Source: Saururus chinensis
Lineage: Eukaryota; Streptophyta; Magnoliopsida; Piperales; Saururaceae
Assembly (NCBI GenBank): GCA_035235625.1
Contig: CP141148.1
Coordinates: 5,389,001 to 5,453,000, forward strand
Length of the DNA stretch: 64,000 bases
Reading direction: 5' to 3'
The first letter of the stretch is position 1. Each line of letters starts with the position of its first letter. Both the position numbers and the translations under genes were made by a program. The notes beneath the pieces were generated by a model. That model ran no database searches. It had not been told where the DNA came from and worked only from the letters and a program-made list of their open reading frames with translations. This document shows, one piece after another, positions 11,850 through 21,995 of this stretch.

Positions 11850-12640
11850 GGGTAAAATGTACTTTCAACAAAATAATATTTTAAAAATTATATATATTAA
11901 CAGTTATTAAAAATATTAAATAATAAAACTACCCTTACCAACTTAATCATTAAGGGGGTTGCGATGGATAGAGTGTGACAAAAACACTCGCTCGTCCCAC
12001 TACGCTTTCATTGTGTTTTTAATAGTTAAATAATTTAAAATAATTAAATAATAAAAATATAAATACTTTTTTCTTCTCATATTAAATAATTTTTAATGTG
12101 CAGTAAAACTCATATATAATAAATAATAGGCTTCTAAGATGGTTTTTTTAGTGTCTAATTATTTAAATTTATTTAAATAAACTATATTTAGGATAAATTT
12201 TTTCCAAACTAGGCTATTAATAGCGACCAAAAATAATAATTTTTAAAATATTAAAATATGTAAATACTCTCTTCTTCTCGTACTAACAATTTTATTTAAA
12301 AAAATAGTCATTTTTAATGTACGGTAAAACAGAGACAATAGAAAACAAGCTTCTAAGATAATTTTTTAAGTGCCCATCTACTTAAATTTATCCAAATAAA
12401 AATTTTTATTTAAAAAATTAAGTTATTAATATAGAAGAGAGAGAAAATAATAATTAAAACATTAGAGTGAGTAAATGCTATTTATTTAAACCGTTAAATG
12501 CTAGAAATGATAATGATTGTAAATAAGAGAGAGTGAGTGGAGAGTAACCGCCGCGCAGCCACAGCCGCCATTTTCACCTTCACCCACCCCTCTCATACCC
12601 CATTTATTTTAATCATTATTCCCGTTTCCCCCCCGCACTG
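11842..12640. other. AT-rich 5' flank of the HLS1-like gene with a diverged duplication
   Basis: Two diverged copies of a roughly 210-bp phrase lie at about 12050-12230 and 12265-12445. Shared words include TTTTTAATGT, GGTAAAAC, GCTTCTAAGAT and TATTAATA. The sequence becomes abruptly GC-rich after about 12540. Confidence 0.5.
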
Positions 12641-12692
12641 TCCCCATCGCTAGAGAGAGAAAGCGGCCGGACCCTGCCGCCCCGGCTGCCAG

Positions 12693-12700
12693 TATTTATA
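12693..12700 (+). promoter_or_regulatory. Candidate TATA box for the HLS1-like gene
   Basis: TATTTATA sits in a GC-rich context about 280 bp upstream of the ATG. A CGCACC-type short tandem repeat follows at about 12722-12746. The start site is inferred, so the 5' leader would be about 250 nt. Confidence 0.45.
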
Positions 12701-12978
12701 CCCCGGCTGCATTTGCGCTCACTCCGCACCGCACCGCACCGCACCAGTCCGAAGCGAGATCATAGCAGCTTCTGCTCCAAAAGAGCAGATTTGGTTGTTT
12801 GTTTCTTTGTTTTCGCGCGCGCGCGGGGCCGGAGCAGTTTTGCTGGAGGGGAACACGTGATTCAGGGCCGCCTGCACAACCCTGCAATCCCTCTCCTCCA
12901 CTCGTTTTTTCAGTTTCTGCTTTCTTCCTTCTTGCCCGGCTAGCAGCTTCGGAAACTTGGGGTGCTGCGCACTTTGAG

Positions 12979-14308
12979 ATGGTGGCGCTGGAAGGGGAGA
13001 CGGTGGTGGTGAGAGAGTTCGACCCGGAGAGAGACCGCCTCGCGGTCGAGGCCCTCGAGCGCTGCTGCGAGGTCGGCCCCTCCTCCGGCAAGATGGCCCT
13101 CTTCACTGACCTCCTCGGCGACCCGCTCTCCCGCGTCCGCCATTCCCCTTCTTCCCTCATGCTCGTAATTAACGACGTCCTTCTTTTTCTCCTCTCTTTC
13201 CTTCCCTTCGACGGGATTGTTCTCAGGTAACTGACACTTTTTCCTCCAGGTTGCGGAGGCGGTGGCTAGCTGCGCTGTGGTCGGAAAGATCGTCGGCGCC
13301 GTCCGCGGCTGCATCAAGGTCGTCACTTGCGGCAGGAAGCTTGTCCGCTCCACTAAGCCCGGCGGGGCTCCCGCCCTCGCCCCTGTCTACACCAAGCTCG
13401 CCTATGTGCTCGGCCTCCGCGTCTCCCCCTCCCACCGGCGGATGGGTATCGGGCTGAAGCTGGCGTCCGCAATGGAGGCCTGGTTCCGGGCAAATGGCGC
13501 TGAGTATTCCTACATGGCCACCGACGGGGACAACGAGCCGTCGGTCCGGCTCTTCACCGACCGGCTCGGCTACTCCAAGTTCCGGACCCCGGCCATCCTG
13601 GTCCAGCCCGTCTTCGCCCACCGTGCCCCGGTCTCCTCCCGGGTCGCAATCCACCGCCTCACCCCCTCCGACGCCGAACGCATCTACCGCCGCTACCTCG
13701 CCACTACTGAGTTCTTCCCCCGCGACATCGGCGCCATCCTCCGCAACAAGCTCTCCCTCGCCACCTTCCTGGCCGTCCCCACCTCCGACCCGGTCTACGG
13801 CTCCACCGCCTTCCCCGACGCGGACCAGTTCCTCGCCGACCCGCCCGCGTCCTGGGCCGTCCTCAGCGTGTGGAACTGCAAGGACGTGTTCCGGCTTGAG
13901 GTGCGCGGGGCGTCTCGGTTGAAGAGGTGGGCCGCGGCCGCGACCCGCGTGGCGGACCGGGCTCTGCCGTGGCTACGACTGCCGTCAGTGCCGGACGTGT
14001 TCCGGCCGTTCGGGCTGCATTTCCTGTACGGGCTGGGCGGGGATGGGCCGGAGGTGGTGGGGCTCATGCGGGCCCTATGCGCGGCGGCCCACAACCTCGC
14101 GCGGGAGTACGGGTGCCGGGTGGTGGCGACGGAGGTGGCCGGCGGCGAGCCGCTCAGGGTAGCGATCCCGCACTGGCAGCGGCTATCGTGCGCCGAGGAC
14201 CTGTGGTGTATCAAGCGGCTCGTGGAGGACTACAGCGACGGCTCGGTCGGGGACTGGACCAAGGCCCCTCCTGTGGGGTCCATCTTTGTGGACCCCAGGG
14301 AGATCTGA
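12979..14308 (+). CDS. HLS1-like: HOOKLESS1-like GNAT N-acetyltransferase (two exons)
   Basis: Exon 1 is 12979-13164 and exon 2 is 13250-14308, with an 85-bp intron starting GTAATT and ending CCTCCAG. The two exons join in frame to give 414 residues ending DPREI, close to the roughly 400 residues usual for this family. The N-terminus reads VVVREFDPERD and continues through GPSSGKMALFTDLLGDPLSR. A GNAT acetyl-CoA-binding segment lies near residues 125-145 (LRVSPSHRRMGIGLKL, with the RRMGIG phosphate-binding loop), followed by the family signature YMATDGDNEPSVRLFTDRLG. HLS1 of Arabidopsis is a nuclear putative acetyltransferase needed for apical hook formation and differential growth. Biochemical activity here is inferred from family only. 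The gene is extremely GC-rich at third positions, unlike the AT-rich flanks and the NPY gene. An alternative acceptor (CTCAG at 13222-13226) exists, but the second one keeps the conserved frame. Confidence 0.93.
13165..13249 (+). other. Intron of the HLS1-like gene
   Basis: An 85-bp intron with GT at 13165 and a pyrimidine-rich tract before CAG at 13247-13249. It is the only intron needed to obtain a full-length family protein. Confidence 0.85.
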
Positions 14309-15868
14309 AATTACAGAAAAGGACATTAACAACAAGAAATAATAGAAATAGATACTAGTTTGAGAAAATGCCCAAATTTTGATTTTTGTTTTTTTTTGGC
14401 TCCTATTTTCAGGAGACAAAATGGGCTGTACGGTTTTTTTATATCAGCTTTTATGTTTTTTTTTAGGGTGAGGAAAGAAGTGAGAGGGGGAAAATGTGAA
14501 ATAGTAGATGTAGATTGAAGAAAAAAAAGACTTTTTGTATGCACGTTTTGTGTATTTAAATTATTTTTGCGCTGTTGCAAAAAATAATATTTTTTGTGTG
14601 AAATGACTTATTTTATTTATCTTTCTATCTTCACTCCCTTAGTGCGGAAATTGAGCCTAATTTTGGTTTTTTGGCCATAGATTTTAAAAGTTCGGGCAAG
14701 CTGTATTTTTTTTATATTTATATTTTTTATTAAAAATATATTTTAATACAAAATCTATAATTTTGGGTGAGGTTCAATTAGTTAAACTTATAGTTACAAG
14801 ACACAAGATAACATTGACAAAATAACATGTCTTTGGCCTTATGCCTTTACTTGGCATCACTCACAATGTATCACAATAATGACTTGCAAGCTTAAAATTT
14901 CTTTAACTTCTTTAAAATATACAACATTTTCTCTTTCTCTTTACCTGTAAGCCTATGTCACATAATAAAAAAAAATATTTTAATACTTAAGAGTGGGCTA
15001 TGGGTTTTTTGTCACTCTCCCCTAGCCTAACTCTATTTAAAGCAGGCTCAAGTCCTAAGATTTGGCCCAAAAATTTCGGCTCTAACCTTCATTTCACCCC
15101 TAGTTACACCCTTAGTTGTGGGATAGGGGGCAGACTTATATAACATTTAACATTTGTTTAGGCATTTTTTCTTGACAATTAAACAACCCCAAAAGAGGCG
15201 GATTTTCATTGAACTGAAAAGATGCATTTGGAAAGATTTATTTTTTGACAACTAATTTAATCATTGAACCAAACAAGGAGATACATGGCAAATATAATCC
15301 GCATAAAAAAATTTAGAAAGAAATCTAGGTAGGTTTTTTAACTAACCCCAACAATATGAATAAAATACAATGTGTAGCCATGTTGGCTATCGATGGACAT
15401 GGTAGAGTTTAAAAGCTGAACTTTGATAATCAATCCAATGAATTCTCCAAGGAGAAGGACCTTTTAACATAAGCAGTTAATAAGGTTTGCAGTGCTAGCC
15501 TGAATAATAAACTTTTGAATACTTAAGCATTTTTGTCCCCAACATCTAGTATAATTAAATTTTTGTCCTAATTTTTAAAATTATTATATTTCAAGTGTCA
15601 ACCTATTTGGCAAAAAAGTCAAGTTTAAAAAAGATTAAAATATTTATATATTAAACTTGTTGATCACAAAGAGAGCTATGGATGCATCACTATATATATA
15701 TATATATATATATATGATGAGAGAGAGAGAGAGAGGTGATAATATACAAGCCAAAACCCATAAAATCTTTATCAATTTTAATACTCAAAACACAAATGTT
15801 AATTTATGGAATACACAATACATAATTATCCCTGACAAATAAATGTCCCTTACAAATAGTAGTGGCAT
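14309..15868. other. 3' flank of the HLS1-like gene and AT-rich spacer
   Basis: T-rich sequence after the stop codon is a plausible 3' UTR with several AATAAT/AATAGA-like signals, none decisive. The rest is AT-rich repeat-like sequence. A (TA)n(GA)n microsatellite lies at 15691-15736. Confidence 0.4.
15691..15736. repeat. Compound (TA)n(GA)n microsatellite
   Basis: About 25 bases of alternating T/A run directly into about 18 bases of alternating G/A. Confidence 0.9.
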
Positions 15869-16330
15869 TCATATAGTACCCCTACCAATATAATCTTCCC
15901 ACATTTGCAATGCAATTCCATCATGAAGCTCCTTCCCAAGATGTCATTGTTCTTTCTTTCTTGTCATCTTTCTTCAATTTCTTGATCGATAGCTACAACT
16001 TTTTTCCTTTCAATTTTTAACCAAAGTTTCATCCTTCCCACCTTGGGTGTTTCAAATAAAATTATGCAACAAACATGCAACAATAACCATTTTGGCTTGC
16101 ACGTCTATAGCATACTCAAGTGGTCAAAGAAAAATATGAAATCATTCTTTTAGAACCCTATGTTCAATTACATTATATAGTGATGCATGCCATAAGTAAA
16201 TGAGCTCTTCAAGGTTTTGCAGAGAAGAGTGGTATGGACCAAATTCTTTAAGATAATACCTTACTTCTCGATATGGGGCAAGAAGTTGCGGCATACTTGC
16301 ATATCCAGCATCCACAAGATAATATTTTCC
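15869..16330 (-). pseudogene. PIF/Harbinger DDE transposase, C-terminal fossil
   Basis: Read on the minus strand from 16330 in one continuous frame, the sequence gives GKYYLVDAGYASMPQLLAPY, then REVRYYLKEFGPYHSSLQNL, HASLYNVIEHRVLKE and MVIVACLLHNFI. It ends with ELHDGIALQMWEDYIGRG. This is the C-terminal half of plant PIF/Harbinger (HARBI1-type) transposases: the second catalytic Asp lies in LVDAGY, the final Glu in the NVIE..-LK motif, and a LHNFI segment plus terminal MW-D motif follow. No frameshift is needed, but at least six in-frame stops are present, nearly all TGA, consistent with C-to-T decay. The N-terminal half is missing. A Ty3/gypsy element begins 113 bp further on, at 16444, so it may have interrupted the transposon. 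Non-functional. Confidence 0.8.
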
Positions 16331-16443
16331 ACAAGATGATAATCTTAATGTATTGGTTCATAAGATGCAATTATGCACATACAACAAATCAATAAAGCTT
16401 AAATAACTCTTAAATAACCCAACAATATCATTATTAGGGTTTA

Positions 16444-16991
16444 TGATGTGGCACAAGTTGAAAATACCCCTCGAATTTAAAAGAAGCTGAAATTCCAAAG
16501 TTTATAATGATGAGGGCATTTTGGACTTTGTCATAACGTTGACATGACAAGTTCAGCTGAAAACAACATTAACCGATCTAAGGGGCGATTTCAGCTAAAT
16601 GAATACACTTATAAAAGGGGGTTGGATCCAAAAATTACGTACACGAATTCTCTCAAATACGAATTGAACGCTTTGAGTTCTTCGCAGAGCTTGAGATCAT
16701 TGTAGTCTAGTGGATTCAGGTCACTATTAGATTTGTGATTTGGTTTTGTAAGTCCTTATTATTGTTGGACTATTGTAGAGTGAAATCATACTCTATTTTT
16801 GTTTCATCACTGTAATGGAACTTTGATCCGAAGATTCTTTGTTGATCGTTGACATTTGAATTGCAATTTAGATTTAATTCAGTACATTGCTTCAATATTT
16901 TGAATATAAGCTGTCTACAATGATTGATCCATTTTAAGACTTCAAATTCAAAATATATGATATTTTTTAATTCTCTGCCACTACTGCATCA
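16444..16991 (+). repeat. 5' LTR of the degenerate gypsy element
   Basis: 548 bp, TG at 16444 and CA-rich end TGCATCA at 16991 (the boundary base is ambiguous by one because A follows). A TATAAAAGGGGG promoter motif lies at 16610-16621. It matches the 3' LTR over its full length with many substitutions. Confidence 0.9.
16610..16618 (+). promoter_or_regulatory. TATA box within the 5' LTR
   Basis: TATAAAAGG occurs in the same place in the 3' LTR (21614), about 165 bp from the LTR start, as expected for the U3 promoter of an LTR element. Confidence 0.6.
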
Positions 16992-16994
16992 ATT

Positions 16995-17005
16995 TGGTAT
17001 CGGAG
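16995..17005 (+). other. Primer-binding site (initiator tRNA-Met type)
   Basis: TGGTATCGGAG lies 3 bases after the 5' LTR. The usual plant element site complementary to the tRNA-Met 3' end begins TGGTATCAGAGC, so it matches with one change. A (GA)n tract follows directly. Confidence 0.8.
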
Positions 17006-17034
17006 AGAGAGAGAGAGAGTTTCAGCTATTTCAT

Positions 17035-18200
17035 GGACGCTAAAGGTTCTGATACTAAGGATCTTCACCTGATGATGGTTTAGCTATTACAATCACAACA
17101 TCAAACTCAGATCCAGTTACAACAAGTTATTCAACAAATGCAACAAATGTACTTTGCTCCGAATAATCTGTGGCCACAGATCTCAATAGGAGGTCGACAG
17201 AGGTTTGATCGCAATCAACCAAAATGCATAATAAACCAGTTTGAGTGGCTCCAGTAAATCCAAAAAAATGTTGATTTATCCAGTGAAGAAGAATTGGAGT
17301 ATATACAACAGAATCGAAGAGGTGAATTTCAAAATCCTCATGTTTTCCAACCTAAATTGCATATGCTTATATTTAATGGTCAAATGAATATTGAATAATT
17401 GTTAGATTGGATTGCTGCTATAGAAAATTATTTTGATTATATGGATGTTCATGAAGAATTAAAAGTTAAATTTGTTGCTTGTCAATTGAAAAGTGAAGCA
17501 CTAGCTTGGTAGAATTAATTGCAAACTAACAGAATGAAGCAAAGAAAGCACCCTATTAAATCTTGGATTTGTATGAACAAGTTGATTCAAGATAGGTTTC
17601 TTCCAGTTGACTTTGAACAAACTTTATTCAGACAATATCAAGACTGTAAACAAGGAAATAGGAGTGTTTCTGAATTTCAAAGGCTTCAAGCTAGAAATGA
17701 AATGATGGAAAATGAAGCTCAATTGATTGCACGATTTACTAGTGGATTAAAGTACTTTTTGCAGGACATGTTAGCTTCTCAACCTCTTTGTACATTGACT
17801 AATACTATTCAATTGACTCTCAGAATTGAATATGAGTTAGATAAAGCTAATCATAGGAACTATATGGGAGGAATAATCCTAGACTAACAAAAAGAGGAAA
17901 AAATATAATTTCTGGTGGACTTCTAGAGAAGACTGTCAAGTTAGACAATTCCAAAGGATTTTAGAGAAATGCTGCCACAACTTCGACTTCAAAACCAATC
18001 CCTATGATCATCCTACTCTCAGTATTTGTTATAAATGCCAGCTTCCAGAACACATATCTAGCCAATGTCCATTGAGAAGAACTAACACCATAGTCGCAAC
18101 AGAAGCATTAGAAGTTTCTATCAAAAATGAAATTGAAGGAACTGAGCTGCCATTAGAGGAAATTAGAGGAAATAAAGTTTATCTTGTGAAGAGCATCCAT
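17035..18200 (+). pseudogene. gag remnant of the degenerate gypsy element
   Basis: Gag-like reading is spread over several broken frames. The best open piece is 17519-17887 (about 122 residues), which has the retrotransposon gag core (F-P-D-F, QYQDCKQGNRSVSEFQ, IARFTSGLK). A CCHC zinc knuckle of the C-X2-C-X4-H-X4-C type (ICYKCQLPEHISSQC) lies at about 18024-18068. In-frame stops occur where glutamine or tryptophan codons would be expected (for example TAG before 17519). Structural RNA-binding protein of the particle; not functional here. Confidence 0.8.
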
Positions 18201-18289
18201 TAACCATGGTTGTTAGAACATCATGTTAATTTCAAAGCAAGAAATTAAGAGTCAAAGGTGCAATATTTTACAAACTATGAGAACTATGA

Positions 18290-21200
18290 ATCAAAGGATA
18301 TGCAAAGTCATTATAGACGGAGGAAGCAATGAAAACATTATAGCAAAAAATGTGGTGAAAAAGCTTTAGTTAAATATAGAAAAATACCCTCCTCCGCATT
18401 CAATAGGTTAGATTAAAGATGTAGGGGAGACTAAACTGATTGAGAGATGCAAGGTTCCATTCTCAATTGGAAAACTGTACAAGGCAGAAATACTATGTGA
18501 TGTCGTAGATATGTTAGCATGTCATATTTTACTTAGCAGGCCATGGCAATATGTTGTAGACTCTCATCATGAAGGCACGAAGAATATTTACTCCTTTGTT
18601 CATCATGGAGTAAAGCTAGTGTTACATCCTAATAATGGGGAACCAGAAGTATAGAAAAAACTAAAATCTAGATCAATTGTCATGCTGATAAATAAATAGA
18701 CACTGAAGTATATGTTTTGTTGTAAAAGGAAACACTTTTGAAGTTCAAGATGAGTCAAAATTACAAGAGCTAAATAAAGATCAATCCACAGTATGGACTG
18801 AGAAATTAAAACTACTGCTAGAACAGTTCAAGCCAATTATGAATGAAGATCTACCTCTCAATTTACCACCTATGAGGAATATCTAGCATCAAATAGATTT
18901 CATTTTAGGGGCAAGCTTACCTAATTTACCACATTATAGAATGAGTCCATTTGAGCATAAAGAGTTACAGAGTTAGGTTGAAGATTTGCTAAGCACGGGA
19001 TTGATTTGACAGAGTTTAAGTCACTGTGAAGTCCTTGCTCTTATTGTATTAGAAAAAGATGGAACATGGAAAATGTGTGTTAACAGCAGGGCTATCAACA
19101 AAATAACTATAAATACATGTTCCCTACTCCTAGATTGGATGACATGTTGGATATGTTAGGTGGTGTAAAAGTGTTTTCAAAGATTGATTTAAGAAGTGGA
19201 TATCATCAAATCAGAATGAAACCTGGTGATGAATAGAAAATAACATTTAAAACCAAGGGCGGTATGAATGACTTGTAATGCCATTTGGACTCTTTAATGC
19301 TCCTAGTATATTTATGAGAGTTATGATAGATGTGTTAAAGCCATTATTTGGATTATTTGTAGTAGTGTATTTTGATGATATCTTGGTTTACAGTAAAAGT
19401 GAATTTGAACATATTTAACCTATCAAGGAAGTTTTCCTCTTACTTAAGTTCCATTCATTGTTGGTAAGGTTAAAGAAATGCAGTTTCCTAAAAGATCAGC
19501 TTGTATTTCTGGGTTACATTGTTAGTTTAGAAGTGATTAAGGTAGTTGACAACAAAGTTCAAGCAATTAAAAATTGGCCTATTCCTAAAATAGTGAGTCA
19601 ACTCAGAAGCATTCATGGTCTTGCCACTTTCTATAAAAGATTTGTCAGAAATTTCAGTACTCTAGTTGCTCCCATGACCAAGTGTTTAAAGAAAGACAAA
19701 TTTTAATAGAATGAAGATGCTACCAAAAGTTTTGAGGTAATTAAATAAAAACTAAGTGAAGCTCTTGTACTATCTTTACAAGACTTTGACAAAGTGTTCG
19801 AAGTGGAGTGTGATGCATCATGTGTGAGAATAGGTGATGTTCTAAATTAGGAAGGTAAACCCATTACTTATTATAGTGAAAAACTCAGTGAAGCCAAGCA
19901 AAAGTGGTCTATATATAAATTAAAACTGTTTGCTTTGGTGCAAACTTTAAAAAACTGGAGACATTATCTGATTCACGGGGAGTTTATATTTCACACAAAC
20001 CACCAATCTCTCAAATATTTGCAATCACAAAACAAGTTGGATAGATTACATGCTAAATGGATTAATGAAATTCAAGAATATACCTTTTCTTTATCAAACA
20101 CAAATCTGGACAATTTAATATAGTGGCAAATGCTCTCAGTAGGAGAGTAAATCTTTTAACTACTCTCCAAACTCAAGTATTCGGTTTTGAATATATTCAA
20201 GAATTGCATGAGCAAGATGCAGATTTTCAAGAAATCTAGAAAGACTGTGAAAGTGGATTAATTGAGCATACTGAACACAATATAATTCAAGGATATTTGT
20301 ATAAAGGCCAACTATTATGTGTGCTTCAATGCACTTTGCAAAGGAAGGTTATCATGGAACTACATAATGGGGGTTTAGCTAGTCATTTTGGAAAAGGTAA
20401 AACTATTCATTTAGTGGTTGAGAGGTTTTACTGACCAAATTTAAAACGAGATGTGGGAAAGGTGGTGCAACATTGTCTCATTTGTCAACAATTAAAGGGT
20501 CAACATCAAAATACAAGATTGCACATGCCTTTACCTCCACCACAGTTGCCTTGGGTGAATATATCAATGGATTTTATTCTCAAATTACCTAAAACTCAAA
20601 GAGGTTTTGACTCCATTTTTGTTGTTGTTGATATATACTAAAAATGGCTCATTTTATAGCCTATAAGAAAACAACAGATGCTTCATATATAGCGATGCTT
20701 TTCTTCAAAGAGATTGTCAAACTTCATGGAATTCCAAAGACTATAACCTATGACAAAGACAAACGATTCTTGGGACACTTTTGGAGGACCTTGTGGAAAA
20801 AACTACACACACAGTTACAGCTCAGTACCACATGCCACCCTCAGATTGATGGTCAAACAAAAGTGACCAATAGGACTTTAGGAAACTTGTTGCGAAGTCT
20901 TTCAGGTGGCAGGCCAAAATAGTGGGACCAATGTTTGGCCCAATCTGAATTTGCTTTCAATTCAACTGTTAAGAGGACCACTGGTAAGTCACCATTCGAG
21001 ATTGTTTATGGAATGAATCCTAGACACACTTTAGATCTCATGCAACCGGTCAAACAAAATCAAGACAACAATGTTGTTTATAACACTTTGGCAAGAATTA
21101 CTTCAATACATCATGAGATCAGTCAAAAATTATAGACATCCAATTTGAAATATAAGAATTTCGTTGATCAGTATAGGTGAAAGACAATCTTTGCAGTAGG

Positions 21201-21420
21201 AGATCAAGTTATGGTTTATTTGAAGAAAGAAAGGTAGCGAGCTAGAGCTTACAACAAACTGAATCAGAAAAAATTTGGACCTTTTCGCATTTTACACAAA
21301 ATCAATGATAATGCCTATGTTGTCAATTTGCTTGCATAATTGTCCATTTCAAAAACTTTTGATGTGGCTGATCTGTATGAATTTTATGATCCTCATGAGC
21401 TTGATCCTGTTATGAACTCA
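18290..21420 (+). pseudogene. pol remnant: protease, RT, RNase H, integrase
   Basis: Protease motif IIDGGSN lies near 18311. The RT catalytic box YFDDILVYS is at 19368-19394. RNase H follows with ECDAS and the segment around NWRHYLIHGEF (about 19950). The integrase zinc finger (C-L-I-C-Q-Q near 20475) and catalytic core (MDFILKLP, then YDKDKRF) follow at about 20560-20770. The third acidic residue of the DDE triad appears as lysine ([10 protein letters not shown], about 20855), so the core has lost a catalytic residue even apart from the stops. Stops are mainly TAG/TAA where Gln or Trp is expected. Open pieces: 19458-19706, 19935-20123, 20453-20641, 20644-20922 and 20935-21135. Confidence 0.88.
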
Positions 21421-21431
21421 AGATTGAGTTT

Positions 21432-21449
21432 TTCAAAGGGGGAGAGAAC
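21432..21449 (+). other. Polypurine tract before the 3' LTR
   Basis: The purine-rich phrase AAAGGGGGAGAGAA immediately precedes TGATGTGG, the start of the 3' LTR. It is the expected plus-strand primer for reverse transcription. Confidence 0.75.
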
Positions 21450-21995
21450 TGATGTGGCACAAGTCAAAAACACCCCTCGAATTTAAAACGAGCTGAAATT
21501 TCACAATTTATAACGATGAGGGTATTTTGGACTTTGTTGTAACACTGACAAGGCAAGTTTAGCTGAAAATGACATTAACTGATCTAACGTGATTTTGGTT
21601 GAACGAATACAATTATAAAAGGGGGTTGGATCCAAAAATTACGTAGATGAATTCTCTCAAATTTGAATTGAATGCTTTGAGTTCTTCGTGGAGCTTGAGA
21701 TCGCTGCAGTCTCATGGATTTAAGTCATTGTCAGGTATGTGATTTGGTTTTTGTAAGTCCTTGTTGTTGTTGGACTAATGTAGGGTGAAATCATACTATG
21801 TTTTTATTTTATCACTATAATGGAACTTTGATTTGAAGATTCTTTGTTGATCATTGAAATTTGAATTACAATTTGGATTTAATTCAGTACATTGCTTCAA
21901 TATTTTGAACACAAGTTGTCTAGAACGATTGATCCATTTTAACACTTCGAATTCGAAATATACAATTTTTTGAATTCTCTGTTGTTGTTGCATCA
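21450..21995 (+). repeat. 3' LTR of the degenerate gypsy element
   Basis: 546 bp, collinear with the 5' LTR at 16444-16991, with a TATAAAA motif at 21614. It ends TTGCATCA and is followed by GCTTA. Confidence 0.9.

Larger units (their letters stand above)
16444..21995 (+). mobile_element. Degenerate Ty3/gypsy LTR retrotransposon (complete outline)
   Basis: A 5.55-kb element bounded by direct LTRs that start TGATGTGGCACAAG and end GCATCA. It has a tRNA-Met primer site after the 5' LTR, gag with a zinc knuckle, protease, reverse transcriptase, RNase H and integrase in that order (gypsy order), and a purine tract before the 3' LTR. Flanking 5-mers are GTTTA (left) and GCTTA (right), a plausible target duplication with one change. 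The two LTRs visibly differ at many positions, and the coding region has numerous stops, so this is an old insertion. No chromodomain is evident after integrase. The C-terminus reads FDVADLYEFYDPHELDP and NSRLSFSKG, typical of non-chromodomain short-LTR gypsy elements. Confidence 0.93.

Noticed and set aside
13223-14358. Other frames over HLS1 exon 2 on both strands
   Set aside because: Shadows caused by very high GC3; only the 12979-14308 spliced frame carries the GNAT family motifs.
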